A DNA stretch of 58,710 bases from assembly GCA_017642965.1 (NCBI GenBank), contig JAEPOJ010000005.1, positions 1-58,710 of the forward strand, in the 5' to 3' direction. Position 1 is the first letter of the stretch, and every line of letters starts with the position of its first letter. The position numbers and the translations under genes were made by a program. The notes below the pieces were generated by a model. That model searched no databases and was not told where the DNA came from. It saw only the letters and a list, made by a program, of their open reading frames with translations. Positions 1 to 8,937 of the stretch are shown in pieces. The stretch is from Phycisphaerales bacterium. GTDB taxonomy: Bacteria > Planctomycetota > Phycisphaerae > Phycisphaerales > UBA1924.

Positions 1-675
1 TGCGATGTGTGCCTCGGCGAGACCGCGCCCGAGGAAGACTCGAAGCGCATCGGTCAGATCATCCTCAGCGCCGTCGCACGGACGGGCGAGCGGTTCGGCG
101 CGTCGCACATCTGCGACGTCGTTCGGGGCGGGGCGACGCAGCGCATCCGTGAGTACGGGCACGACAACCTGCGCGTGCACGGGATGCTCAGGAGCCGACG
201 CAAGGCTGAGGTGATGTCGTTCATCGATCAGCTGATCGCTGCGGATGCGCTCACGCGGGTGGTCGAGGACCGGTTCGAGACCCTGGCGTTCGGAGAGTGC
301 GGCATCAGCGTGATGAAGGGGCTCGACCCGATCGAGCTCGCCCGCCCGATCGGCACGGGCAGCGAGAAGAGCGAGCGGAACCGGCGGACGCGGGCCTCGC
401 GGGTGGTGACGAGCCGCCCGATGAACGAAGGCGAGAAGGCGCTGTTCGAGTCGCTGCGGGCGCTGCGCAAGTCGATCGCGGAGGAGCGTGGGGTGCCGCC
501 GTATGTGGTCTTCAACGACTCGACGCTGCGTGAGATGGCCTTGAACAAGCCGACCAATCGCCATGAACTGCTGGGGATCCGCGGAATCGGGCAGAAGAAG
601 CTCGACGAGTTCGGGCGGACATTCCTTGAGGCGATCGAGCGCCACATGATCGGAGAATCCACAGATGACGATTGA
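1..675 (+). CDS. recQ: RecQ-family ATP-dependent DNA helicase, C-terminal part (5' truncated by window edge)
   Basis: The reading frame is open from base 1, so only the last 224 residues are present. It begins with CDVCLGE, which looks like the end of the zinc-binding cysteine cluster of RecQ. A winged-helix RQC region follows (about residues 15-105, with GERFGASHICDVVRG and LRVHGMLR). After a basic linker (about 115-140) comes an HRDC domain (about 145-215, with FESLRALRKSIAEERGVPPYVVFND and LLGIRGIGQKKLDEFG). RecQ unwinds DNA 3'-5' in recombinational repair and fork restart. The helicase motor lies outside the window. The stop overlaps the next gene by 11 nt, so the two are probably co-transcribed. 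Confidence 0.9.
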   Translation, partial: CDVCLGETAPEEDSKRIGQIILSAVARTGERFGASHICDVVRGGATQRIREYGHDNLRVHGMLRSRRKAEVMSFIDQLIAADALTRVVEDRFETLAFGECGISVMKGLDPIELARPIGTGSEKSERNRRTRASRVVTSRPMNEGEKALFESLRALRKSIAEERGVPPYVVFNDSTLREMALNKPTNRHELLGIRGIGQKKLDEFGRTFLEAIERHMIGESTDDD

Positions 676-1123
676 GATACGCGAGCTGACCGCGGCGCAG
701 ACCCGCCCGGTGCGTCAGCGCGTGCTGCGCCCCCACCAACGCCCCGAGGAGCTTGTGTACCCGGGCGATGACGACGCGGATACGTTCCACCTGGGTGGCG
801 TGGATGCGGACGGCGAGGTGCTCGCGATCCTGTCGATGTATCGCCACGCGCAGCCGCCGAGCGACCCGTTCGCCGATCCCAGGGCGTGGCGTATCCGGGG
901 GATGGCGTCTGTCCCCGAAGCGCGGGGCACGGGGCTGGGGCGCGAGCTTGTTGAGCGTGCCCGCGATCGGGTGTGGGCGATCGATCGCGACCCGATCTGG
1001 TGCAACGCTCGAGAGAACGCGTTCGGCTTCTACCAGAAGCTGGGCTTTGAGATCGTGGGCGGGATCTTCGAGATCGAGGGGATCGGGCCGCACGCGGTGA
1101 TGGTGCTCAGCCCTGACGCCTGA
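665..1123 (+). CDS. GNAT-family N-acetyltransferase
   Basis: A 152-residue single-domain protein. The acetyl-CoA-binding segment of the GNAT fold is visible around residues 78-100 (RIRGMASVPEARGTGLGREL, matching the R/Q-x-x-G-x-G/A loop). The C-terminal NAxxxAxxFYQKLGFE strand-helix (about 117-130) is also typical. The acceptor substrate cannot be told. The start codon lies inside the end of recQ (11-nt overlap). The gene is convergent with terC, with only 3 nt between the two stop codons. It could be one of the many small-molecule acetyltransferases of the ElaA type, but this is not certain. Confidence 0.85.
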   Translation: MTIEIRELTAAQTRPVRQRVLRPHQRPEELVYPGDDDADTFHLGGVDADGEVLAILSMYRHAQPPSDPFADPRAWRIRGMASVPEARGTGLGRELVERARDRVWAIDRDPIWCNARENAFGFYQKLGFEIVGGIFEIEGIGPHAVMVLSPDA

Positions 1124-1126
1124 ATA

Positions 1127-1972
1127 TCAGCTGTTCTGCTCTGGCTCGGGCACGCGGGGCACGCTGTTCTTGCGGCGGGCACCGGCTTTCATGTTGATCA
1201 GTTCGAGCACGAAGGCGAAGACGATGGCGAAGTAGATGTAGCCGCGGTTGAAGTGCTCGCCGATGCCCTCGGCGACGAGCAGCACGCCGATGAGGACGAG
1301 GAATGCGAGCGCGAGGGTCTTCATGGTCGGGTGTGCGCTGACGAAGCGTGCGATGGGGCCGGCAAAGGCAAGCATGACACCGATGGAGATGATGACGGCG
1401 GTCGCCATGATCCAGTAGTTGGTGGTCATGCCGACGGCGGTGATGACGGAGTCGAGCGAGAACACGAGATCGAGCAGCAGGATCTGGACGAGCACGGAGC
1501 CGACCGTGACGGCCTTCTTCTTCATACCCGGGCGGACGTGCGGGTCGTCCTTGTGGGCCCCGCCGTCCTCGACGAGGTGATGGATCTCCTTGACCGCTTT
1601 GAAGATCAGGAAGAGCCCGCCGCCGAGCAGCAGGAGGGATTTGCCGGAGAAGCCGCGGTCGAACACGGTAAAGAGGGGCTCGGTGAGCTTGACGATCCAG
1701 TAGGCGAGGCCGAGGAGGATCAGTCGCATCACCATCGCGAGCAGCAGCCCGATGTTGCGGATCCTGCCCTGCTTTTCCTTCGGCAGCTTGTCGGTGAGGA
1801 TCGCGATGAAGACGACGTTGTCCACACCGAGCACAACCTCGAGGATCGTGAGCGTCAGCAGTGCCGTGAGCCCGGCGATCGAGAAATACGCGACGTGCTC
1901 GGGCGCGGAGGCCCCGGCGTCGACGGCATCGGCGAGGAGCGGGAGCAGGGTTGCGTGCAGCGCTTCGATCAT
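1127..1972 (-). CDS. TerC-family integral membrane protein
   Basis: A 281-residue polytopic membrane protein with about seven hydrophobic segments. It has the TerC hallmarks: an acidic residue next to the EVVLGVDNVVF motif in the first core helix (about residues 44-56) and a second LLLDLVFSLDSVITAVG motif (about 165-180). TerC proteins are tied to tellurite resistance and, in some bacteria, to Mn2+ export or metal loading of exported enzymes. A cytoplasmic loop (about 130-150) is rich in His, Asp and Lys (KEIHHLVEDGGAHKDDPHVRPG). It follows nuoN by 15 nt on the same strand, so it may be the last gene of the nuo transcript. No functional link to complex I is known to me. Confidence 0.88.
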   Translation of the reverse strand: MIEALHATLLPLLADAVDAGASAPEHVAYFSIAGLTALLTLTILEVVLGVDNVVFIAILTDKLPKEKQGRIRNIGLLLAMVMRLILLGLAYWIVKLTEPLFTVFDRGFSGKSLLLLGGGLFLIFKAVKEIHHLVEDGGAHKDDPHVRPGMKKKAVTVGSVLVQILLLDLVFSLDSVITAVGMTTNYWIMATAVIISIGVMLAFAGPIARFVSAHPTMKTLALAFLVLIGVLLVAEGIGEHFNRGYIYFAIVFAFVLELINMKAGARRKNSVPRVPEPEQNS

Positions 1973-1987
1973 GGGGTGTGCGACCGC

Positions 1988-3574
1988 TTAGTCTTCGAGC
2001 AGCGCGACCTCGTCGGTGCGTGGTTCTTCCTCGGCGTGATGCTCGTCGTGGTGATCAGCGGGGACCGGCGCGACGTAGGACGCGGCGTTGAGCGCGCCGT
2101 CGACGATCGGGCCCGAGAACACCATGAACAGGATCACACCACCCGCGCTGAGGACGCCGGCGAGCGGCCGCATGATGAACGGTGTGGTGTAGACCGGGTC
2201 CTTGGTCTTCTCGGTGTCGTCGATGTAGGCGACGGCGACCAGGCGGAGGTAGTAGCAAGCGGCGATGGCGGAGTTGATGCCCAGCACCACGATGAGGGCG
2301 TAGTGCCCGGCGCTGATGCCGGCCGAGAAGAGCCCGAGCTTGCCGATGAAGCCGAGCAGCGGCGGGAAGCCGAGCGTGGAGAGAACGGTGATGACGAACG
2401 TCCAGCCCAGCACGGGGTGCGACTTGCAGATGCCCCGGATGTCGTCGATGTGGTCGGCTTCGCGTCCGTTGCGGTGCTCGAGCGACGCGAGTACGGCGAA
2501 GGTGCCGACGGTCATGACGCCGTAGGTGAAGAGGTAGAAGAGGACCGCGGCGAGCCCGTTCTGGTAGAACGCGCCGCCATCGGAGCCCGGTCCTGCGATG
2601 ATGCCCACGAGCATGTAGCCGGAGTGGGCGATCGAGGAGTAGGCGAGGATGCGCTTCACGGAGGACTGGAGGAGGGCGAGGATGTTGCCAACCGTCATGG
2701 TGAGGGCGGCCATGATCCAGAGCGTGGCCTCGATTTCGATGGGCAGGTGCCCCCCACCGAGCCCGGAGCCCCAGCCGACGGTTCCCAGCAGGAACATGAG
2801 GGCGAGGAAGCCGGCCGTCTTGGGCACGAAGGCGAGCATCGCGGAGACCGGCGATGCGGCCCCCTGGTAGACGTCGGGCGTGTAGAAGTGCATGGGGACA
2901 GCGGCGATCTTGAACGACACGCCGATGACGGCGATGAGCATCCCGATCATGCCGATCGAAGAGATCCCATCGCTCGCGAAGACCGCGGCGATCTCGTTGA
3001 GGTTGGTCGATCCAGTCGCGCCGTAGAGCATCGCGAAGCCGTAGAGGAAGATCGCGGCACCGAGGGCCCCGAGGAAGAAGTACTTCACGGCGGCCTCGAG
3101 GGAGCTGTCCTCCTCACGCGAGACGGCGACCATGATGTAGGTCGGCAGCGACGTGAGCTCAAGGGCGAGGAAGAGCCAGATCAGGTCGTCGGCGGACGCG
3201 GTCAGCATGAGCCCGGTGAGGGAGAACATGAAGAACGCGTAGAACTCGCCGCGGTTGGAGCGGATGGACTGGAACGGCTTGCCGTTGTCAACATCGAGCT
3301 CGAGCTGTCGGTCCACGGTCCCCGAGAGCAGCAGCAGGATCAGGAGCCCCACCGCCGCGATGATCATCTTGGCGTAGGGGACGATTGCGGGGAACATGCC
3401 CTGCGTCGCGGGCGAGGTCATCGCGGCGAAGAAGGCGAGGACGAGCGCGGTGGCGCAGATCCACGGGGTGAACTGGCGGATGGCGCGGGAGGGCCACTGC
3501 CCGGTGATCATCACGAGGCAGGTGGCGATGAAGAGGAAGATCTCCGGCCAGAGGATCGCGAGTTTCTCAGTCAT
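1988..3574 (-). CDS. nuoN: NADH-quinone oxidoreductase subunit N
   Basis: A 528-residue member of the Mrp-antiporter-like family of complex I membrane subunits, with about 14 hydrophobic segments. Family signatures include LIWLFLALELTSLPTYIMVA (about 110-130), the conserved Lys in FFLGALGAAIFLYGFAMLYG and IAAVPMHFYTPDVYQGAASPVSAMLAFVPK (about 224-253). SSVKRILAYSSIAHSGYMLVG (about 304-324) is also typical. The subunit takes part in proton translocation coupled to NADH oxidation. The C-terminus ends in a His/Glu-rich tail (VPADHHDEHHAEEEPRTDE) not seen in most homologues. The start overlaps the end of nuoM by 8 nt. Confidence 0.97.
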   Translation of the reverse strand: MTEKLAILWPEIFLFIATCLVMITGQWPSRAIRQFTPWICATALVLAFFAAMTSPATQGMFPAIVPYAKMIIAAVGLLILLLLSGTVDRQLELDVDNGKPFQSIRSNRGEFYAFFMFSLTGLMLTASADDLIWLFLALELTSLPTYIMVAVSREEDSSLEAAVKYFFLGALGAAIFLYGFAMLYGATGSTNLNEIAAVFASDGISSIGMIGMLIAVIGVSFKIAAVPMHFYTPDVYQGAASPVSAMLAFVPKTAGFLALMFLLGTVGWGSGLGGGHLPIEIEATLWIMAALTMTVGNILALLQSSVKRILAYSSIAHSGYMLVGIIAGPGSDGGAFYQNGLAAVLFYLFTYGVMTVGTFAVLASLEHRNGREADHIDDIRGICKSHPVLGWTFVITVLSTLGFPPLLGFIGKLGLFSAGISAGHYALIVVLGINSAIAACYYLRLVAVAYIDDTEKTKDPVYTTPFIMRPLAGVLSAGGVILFMVFSGPIVDGALNAASYVAPVPADHHDEHHAEEEPRTDEVALLED

Positions 3575-5225
3575 GCGAATCTCCCCCGTGGTCGTTGGCC
3601 TGGTCGTCGGCGTGTTCGTTGATGATCAGTCGGGGCGATGCCTCGCCTGGCTCGATGCCGTTGGCCCGCTCGACAATGCGGACGGTGTTGTTCACCGGAT
3701 CGCTGACAGCGTCGAGCAGCAGCGTGGGCTGGAGCCCGAAGAGCACGCAGCCGATCGCGAGCGGTGTGAGCGTGATGATCTCGCGTGTGTTGAGGTCGGT
3801 CGGGAGCTCGTCGTGCGGGTGGTGGTCCGCGGGCTCCTTGTACGCCCCGAAGCAGATCTTGCCGACCATGTACAGGAGGTACATGGCCGCGATGACCATG
3901 CCGGTGCCGGCGAAGACGGCGAACCACGGGCCGAGCGAGGCGCCCCACGCGCCGGGCTCCCCGGCTGCGTTCCAGGCCGCGTCGGACTGGAAGGCGGAGA
4001 TGAGGCAGAGGAGCTCGGAAGGGAAGCCGTTCAGACCCGGGAGACCCACGGAGGCCATCGCAAAGAAGACCATGAAGGTCGCCCAGACGGGCATCTTTGA
4101 TGCGAGCCCACCGACCTCGTTCATGTCACGCGTGTGGTAGCGCTCGTACATGAAGCCGATCATGAGGAAGAGCCCGCCGGTGGAGAACCCGTGGCTGAGC
4201 ATATAGAGGATGGAGCCGGAGAAGCCGGTCACATTCAGTGCGGTGAGCCCGAGGATACAGAAGCCGAGGTGGCTGACCGACGAATAGGCGACGAGCTTCT
4301 TGATGTCGTCCTGCACCCAGCAGATGAGCCCGGCGTAGATGATGCCGATGATCGCCAGGATGGCGATGGCGGGCGCGTACTCGAAGAAGGCCTCGGGCGC
4401 GAGCGGCACGGCGAAGCGGTAGAAGCCGTAGGTGCCGAGCTTGAGCAGCACGCCGGCGAGGATAACGGAGCCCGCGGTTGGTGCCTCGGTGTGCGCGAGG
4501 GGCAGCCAGGTGTGGACGGGGAAGAGCGGGACCTTGACGGCGAAGCCGGCGAGCATCGCGGCGAGGACCCAGCCCTGCTCGGTCAGGGACATGTCGCCGG
4601 CGTAGTGCGTCAGCGCGGCGATGTCGAGCGTCCAGCGCCCGAGCTGGGCGTCCTGTGCGACGAACCAGACGACGTACATCAGACCGGCGAGGGTCATCAT
4701 GGAGCCGGTGAAGGTGTAGAGGAAGAACTTCGTCGAAGCGGCAATGCGGTTGGTTGATCCGTACTTGCGGATCAGGATGAACATCGGCAGCAGCGTGAAC
4801 TCGAAGCAGATGTAGAAGAGCAGCAGGTCTTGGGCCGCGAAGACGCCGACCATCGCGCCCTGGAGCACGGTGAGCCAGGCGTAGTACATCCGGCGGTCCT
4901 TGGTGATCGCCGTCTTGGACGCGAGCACCACGATGGGACCGAGCAGGACGCTCAGGAGGATGAGCAGCAGGCTCACGGAGTCCATGCCGATCGAGAACTC
5001 GAGCCCGAGGCCGGGGACCCATGGGATCGAATGCTCGAACTGGGAGGTGCTGGCGTTCGAAAAATCGAACGCGCCGAGGAGCCCGACCGCGGGCACGCAC
5101 AGCGCAAGCGTGGTGGCCAGCGCGATGCGGTAGGCATTCTCCTCGTTCTTCACCAGACCGATGAGCACGCCCACGATCGCGGGCAGGAAGATCAGTGCGA
5201 GCAGGGACCAGACTTCAAGACTCAT
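3567..5225 (-). CDS. nuoM: NADH-quinone oxidoreductase subunit M
   Basis: A 552-residue antiporter-like complex I subunit. Recognisable blocks are ICFEFTLLPMFILIRKYGS (conserved Glu of TM5, about residue 142), VKVPLFPVHTWLPLAHTEAPTAGSVILAGVLLKLG (about 231-265) and DDIKKLVAYSSVSHLGFCILG (about 306-326). SHGFSTGGLFLMIG (about 345-358) also fits NuoM. After the last core helices there is a His/Asp patch (EPADHHPHDELPTD) and a charged tail rich in His and Asp at the extreme C-terminus (NEHADDQANDHGGDSHD). It overlaps nuoL by 4 nt (ATGA) and nuoN by 8 nt, which points to translational coupling. Confidence 0.97.
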   Translation of the reverse strand: MSLEVWSLLALIFLPAIVGVLIGLVKNEENAYRIALATTLALCVPAVGLLGAFDFSNASTSQFEHSIPWVPGLGLEFSIGMDSVSLLLILLSVLLGPIVVLASKTAITKDRRMYYAWLTVLQGAMVGVFAAQDLLLFYICFEFTLLPMFILIRKYGSTNRIAASTKFFLYTFTGSMMTLAGLMYVVWFVAQDAQLGRWTLDIAALTHYAGDMSLTEQGWVLAAMLAGFAVKVPLFPVHTWLPLAHTEAPTAGSVILAGVLLKLGTYGFYRFAVPLAPEAFFEYAPAIAILAIIGIIYAGLICWVQDDIKKLVAYSSVSHLGFCILGLTALNVTGFSGSILYMLSHGFSTGGLFLMIGFMYERYHTRDMNEVGGLASKMPVWATFMVFFAMASVGLPGLNGFPSELLCLISAFQSDAAWNAAGEPGAWGASLGPWFAVFAGTGMVIAAMYLLYMVGKICFGAYKEPADHHPHDELPTDLNTREIITLTPLAIGCVLFGLQPTLLLDAVSDPVNNTVRIVERANGIEPGEASPRLIINEHADDQANDHGGDSHD

Positions 5226-7501
5226 GACGCACCCCCTGCACGCGAGACGATGATGAGGACGACGAAGAGGAGGATGGCCAAACCGCCGGCCATCGAGACC
5301 GCGTAGCCCTGGAGCACACCGGACTGGCTCGGCCGGATGATCCAGGCGAAGACTCGCGGCAGGAATCCGAAGACATTCACGATGCCGTCGACGAGCAGCT
5401 TGTCCACCCAGTGGAAGACGTGCGAGATGATGCGGAGGGGCTTGACGAAAATCGCGTGGTAGAGCTCATCCACGTACCACTTGTTCTCGGCCCAGCGTGG
5501 GAGCGGCCCGAATCGTTTGGCGATGGCGTCCATCTTGCACTCTGAGGCCTTCGTGCGCCCATGGTAGTGCAGCAGCCACGCGAGCGCGATGCCGATGACA
5601 CCGACGACGCCGGAGATGTAGTACATCATCTTGTGCGGGTCGCCACCCGTGAGAGGCATGGCGAGCGGGGCGTCGATGGAGCCGCGCGGGCCGTGCCCGG
5701 GCTGCGGGTAATGCTCGGGGTCCTTCTCGTAGTACTCGAAGGCGTGGGTGCCGTAGTGTGAGTGGTACGACGCGGACGATGCCGACACCATGGTGTCGGC
5801 GTAGTGCTTGGTGTGCGCGTCCTTGTCGGCGCCGACGAAGTAGAGCCCGGTCGCGAGGATCGAGCAGCCCGTGAGAACGACGAGCACCGTGTTGATCGCC
5901 CAGCCCGGCGCGTGCGGGTGGAAGTGATCCGCGTGGTGATCGCCGTGCTGCCCCGCGTCGTGGCTGTGCTCCTCGCCGTGTCCGTGATCGTGGTCGTGGT
6001 CGTGCAGCTCGTCGCCCGGGTGGTATTCCACAGGGCCAACGAAGACGCGGAAGAAGACACGGAAGGTGTAGTAGGCGGTGAGCCCCGCGGTGAGGATCAG
6101 CACCCAGCCGAGGAACGCGTAGCCGGGCGTGACGAATGCTTCTGCGAGGATGGTGTCCTTGGAGAAGTAGCCGGCCGTGAACGGCACGCCCGCGAGGTTG
6201 ATGCACCCGACGAGCATGCCCAGCGAGACGATGCCCCAGCCCTTGACTTTCCAGAGCCCGGAGAGCTTGCGGAGATCGAGCTGGCCGGCGAAGCCGTGCA
6301 TGACGGCGCCGCAGCAGAGGAAGAGCAGCGCCTTGAAGAAGGCGTGGGTGAGTACGTGGTACGCGCCGCCGGTGGGCGTCAGGAACCCGAGACCCGCGAA
6401 CATGTACCCGAGCTGGGACACGGTCGAGTAGGCCATGATCCGCTTGATGTCGAACTGGGCCATGCCGATGGTCGCGGCGAGGAACGCGGTGATCGTGCCG
6501 ATCCAGGCGACGATGGGCAACGCGTTCTCGGAGACCAGGAACACGGGGTACATGCGGGCGATGAGGTAGACGCCCGCGGTGACCATGGTCGCGGCGTGGA
6601 TGAGCGCGGAGACAGGCGTCGGGCCTTCCATCGCGTCGGGGAGCCAGACGTAGAGCGGGAACTGTGCGGACTTGCCGAACGCGCCGATCATGAGCAGCAG
6701 CGCGATCCACTGGGCCTCGCCCGGGATGGCGCCGAAGTCGCCGTGCGATGCGGCGGCCATGTAGGACTGGAGCGTCTCGCTGGCGAAGAGTTCCGCGTAC
6801 TGGACGGTGCCGAAGTGCACGAACGTCAGATAGACGCCCAGCGCGAGACCGAGGTCACCGATGCGGTTGACGATGAACGCCTTCTTGGCAGCGGCCACGG
6901 CGGAGGGCTTCTTGTAGAAGTAGCCGATGAGCAGGTAGGAGCAGAGCCCCACGCCCTCCCAGCCGAGGTAGAGCATGATGAGGTTGTCGCCCATGACCAG
7001 GCAGGACATGGAGACCACGAAGAGCGCGAACGCGGCGAAGAACCGGTTGTAGCCCTGGCCGACGTCGTGCGACATGTACTCGCTCGCGTAGAGGGCGATG
7101 AGCGTCGCGAGCCCGGTGACGAACAGCATCCAGTAGATCGTCAGGGTATCGACATAGAAGGAAAAGTTGGCGACAAAGGACTTGTCGCCGTAGTGGATGC
7201 TGAACCACTCGAAGGCCTGAACGGTGTACGGCGTGCCGTCGTAGCCCATGAACATGCTCAGGGTCGCGATGAACGAGCAGGCGAGCAAGCCGACGGTCGT
7301 CCACGCGGGGAGCTTGGACTTGACGCCGAACGCGGCGTACAGGGCGTTGAGCAGGAATCCCGCGAAGGGGAGGAACGGGATCAGCAGGACCCACGAGGGG
7401 CCGTGCCCGACGGCGGCGGGCTGCGCGGCGTTCCCGGCGGTGTCGGGTGCTATGGCCGCGACCGTTGAAACCATCGAGTTGAGCAGCGAGGAAGTCATCA
7501 T
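5222..7501 (-). CDS. nuoL: NADH-quinone oxidoreductase subunit L with His-rich loop
   Basis: A 759-residue distal pumping subunit of complex I, longer than the roughly 610-660 residues usual in bacteria. NuoL signatures are FYVDTLTIYWMLFVTG, LYLGWEGVGLCSYLLIGYFY (about 177-196) and GAFGKSAQFPLYVWLPDAMEGPTPVSALIHAATMVTAG (about 273-310). DIKRIMAYSTVSQLGYM (about 351-367) completes the set. Two features stand out. A histidine/aspartate-rich loop (about residues 494-532) contains the run HDHDHDHGHGEEHSHD and nearly twenty histidines. A long C-terminal region contains further helices (TM segments near 625-645 and 735-755) for the lateral helix. It overlaps nuoK and nuoM by 4 nt each. Confidence 0.97.
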   Translation of the reverse strand: MMTSSLLNSMVSTVAAIAPDTAGNAAQPAAVGHGPSWVLLIPFLPFAGFLLNALYAAFGVKSKLPAWTTVGLLACSFIATLSMFMGYDGTPYTVQAFEWFSIHYGDKSFVANFSFYVDTLTIYWMLFVTGLATLIALYASEYMSHDVGQGYNRFFAAFALFVVSMSCLVMGDNLIMLYLGWEGVGLCSYLLIGYFYKKPSAVAAAKKAFIVNRIGDLGLALGVYLTFVHFGTVQYAELFASETLQSYMAAASHGDFGAIPGEAQWIALLLMIGAFGKSAQFPLYVWLPDAMEGPTPVSALIHAATMVTAGVYLIARMYPVFLVSENALPIVAWIGTITAFLAATIGMAQFDIKRIMAYSTVSQLGYMFAGLGFLTPTGGAYHVLTHAFFKALLFLCCGAVMHGFAGQLDLRKLSGLWKVKGWGIVSLGMLVGCINLAGVPFTAGYFSKDTILAEAFVTPGYAFLGWVLILTAGLTAYYTFRVFFRVFVGPVEYHPGDELHDHDHDHGHGEEHSHDAGQHGDHHADHFHPHAPGWAINTVLVVLTGCSILATGLYFVGADKDAHTKHYADTMVSASSASYHSHYGTHAFEYYEKDPEHYPQPGHGPRGSIDAPLAMPLTGGDPHKMMYYISGVVGVIGIALAWLLHYHGRTKASECKMDAIAKRFGPLPRWAENKWYVDELYHAIFVKPLRIISHVFHWVDKLLVDGIVNVFGFLPRVFAWIIRPSQSGVLQGYAVSMAGGLAILLFVVLIIVSRAGGAS

Positions 7502-7863
7502 CCGTTGAGTTCCTTCCAGGCCGAGGCGCCCAGCGATTCACGGTGACGGAAGAGGAGCACAACGAGCGCGAGTGCCATCGCGGCCTCCGCCGCGGCGACG
7601 CAGAGCACAAAGATCACGAAGGTCTGCCCGTCCGCGCCCAAGTGGTGACGCCCGAACGCGATGAGCGCCAGGCCGGCGGCCTGGAACATCAGCTCGGTGC
7701 ACAGGAACATGATGATCATGTTCTTGCGGGTCAGGAACCCGACGAGCCCGATGACGAACATCGCGGCCGACACGAACAGGTAAGGCGCGATCACCGAGGC
7801 CTCGACGGGCTCGGGGAACGCGAGCTGCGCGGGCTGGATGATCTGGAGCATGGATTCGATCAA
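7498..7863 (-). CDS. nuoK: NADH-quinone oxidoreductase subunit K
   Basis: A 121-residue three-helix membrane subunit of complex I. The family segments are visible: LFVSAAMFVIGLVGFLTRKNMI (about 29-50), FLCTELMFQAAGLALIAFG with the conserved membrane Glu (about 53-71) and FVIFVLCVAAAEAAMALALVVLLF with the second conserved Glu (about 82-105). It is about 20 residues longer than usual at the N-terminus (MIESMLQIIQPAQLAFPEPVEAS). Both ends overlap neighbours by 4 nt (ATGA), so it is translationally coupled to nuoJ and nuoL. Confidence 0.96.
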   Translation of the reverse strand: MIESMLQIIQPAQLAFPEPVEASVIAPYLFVSAAMFVIGLVGFLTRKNMIIMFLCTELMFQAAGLALIAFGRHHLGADGQTFVIFVLCVAAAEAAMALALVVLLFRHRESLGASAWKELNG

Positions 7864-8894
7864 GACGCACCCCCTTGCTGGTCACCGATGTAGGCGCCGA
7901 GCTTGCGTGCCTGGGCGGCCTTGAGGTCTTCCTCGAGCTCGACGTGCTTGCGGGCGAGCACCGTCGCGCCGAGCATGGCCATCAGCAGGATGATGCCGGC
8001 GACCTCGATCATCATGGGGTGGTCGTTGAGCAGGTTGTAGCCGAGGCGGTCGAGGTTGTTGGCACTGAGATCAGCGGGCCATTCCTCGCTCGTGAGCACG
8101 CGGGTCGCGATGACGTTGGGGTGCCCGTGGGCGTCCTCGCCGTCGACGAGCTCCAGCGTGATGGTGCGTGCGTCGACATCCAGGATCGCCCTGCCGGTCT
8201 CCGCGTCTCGCGCGACGCGCCAGCCCTCGGGGAGCAGGTCGTTGCGTTCGAGCACCCGGTCGACCTTGCGGGGCAGGTTGAGCAGCACGGCGTCCTCGGC
8301 CTGCGGGAGCGTGGTGTCGCGTGTCGGCTGGGGCAGATCGCCGATCCCGCGGAACATCGCGGCCGTGAGCAGGCCGATGAGCACGAACCCGATCGCGCTG
8401 GCGAGGTACGGCTCGCGCGCTTCCGCGTCGACCTCGTCGAGCAGTTCGTCCTTGTCACCGGTTGGGGCCTGGGTGGCGAGCATGATGACGAAGAGGTACG
8501 TAATAAGGATGGCGCCGGCGTAGATGATGACAAGGGCGAAGGCCATGAACTCCGCGGAGAGCAGCAGGTACATGCCGCAGCTCGCGATGATCGTCATGAT
8601 GAAGTAGAGGGCGGAGTAGACCGGTCGCTTGTGCGTGATCATCCGCAGGGCCCCGCCGAGACCGATGGCCGCGAACGGGTAGAAGAAGTAGTTCGGGAGC
8701 GGGCTGTCGGATGCGCCCGCCTTGAGCCCGAGCATCAGCGCGCCGAGCCCGAAGGTGACCGCGAGCAGCAGCCCCCCCACGATTGTCATGGTGCGCCCGC
8801 CCTCTCGATCACGGCGCGGCAGGGCGAGTGCGACGCCCGCTGCTCCGAGACCGCAGATGAGGTACAGCGCGATCGGATCGATGATCTGTTCCAC
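7860..8894 (-). CDS. nuoJ: NADH-quinone oxidoreductase subunit J with large extramembrane insertion
   Basis: The reading frame stays open far upstream through pgsA. I choose the GTG at 8892-8894 because the protein then begins VEQIIDPIALYLICGLGAAG, a normal NuoJ N-terminus. This gives 344 residues, about twice the usual 165-200. The NuoJ core is clear: helix 1 (8-26), KRPVYSALYFIMTIIASCGMYLLLSAEFMAFALVIIYAGAI with the conserved Glu (about 89-129), and a fourth helix (165-183). A hydrophilic stretch of about 105 residues (about 184-287) precedes the last helix (about 292-313). It is the first nuo gene of this operon, since pgsA diverges upstream. nuoI and nuoH are not adjacent. Confidence 0.93.
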   Translation of the reverse strand: MEQIIDPIALYLICGLGAAGVALALPRRDREGGRTMTIVGGLLLAVTFGLGALMLGLKAGASDSPLPNYFFYPFAAIGLGGALRMITHKRPVYSALYFIMTIIASCGMYLLLSAEFMAFALVIIYAGAILITYLFVIMLATQAPTGDKDELLDEVDAEAREPYLASAIGFVLIGLLTAAMFRGIGDLPQPTRDTTLPQAEDAVLLNLPRKVDRVLERNDLLPEGWRVARDAETGRAILDVDARTITLELVDGEDAHGHPNVIATRVLTSEEWPADLSANNLDRLGYNLLNDHPMMIEVAGIILLMAMLGATVLARKHVELEEDLKAAQARKLGAYIGDQQGGAS

Positions 8895-8937
8895 CGTGTC
8901 TCTTTCGTTCCCGAAATCGGGTGAGAACCTCTTCGAG

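Noticed and set aside
1253..3622. 789-codon plus-strand open frame opposite terC and nuoN
   Set aside because: It is an artefact of GC-rich codon use: the translation is a low-complexity Glu/Asp/Arg/Gly string without domains, and the opposite strand encodes clear TerC and NuoN.
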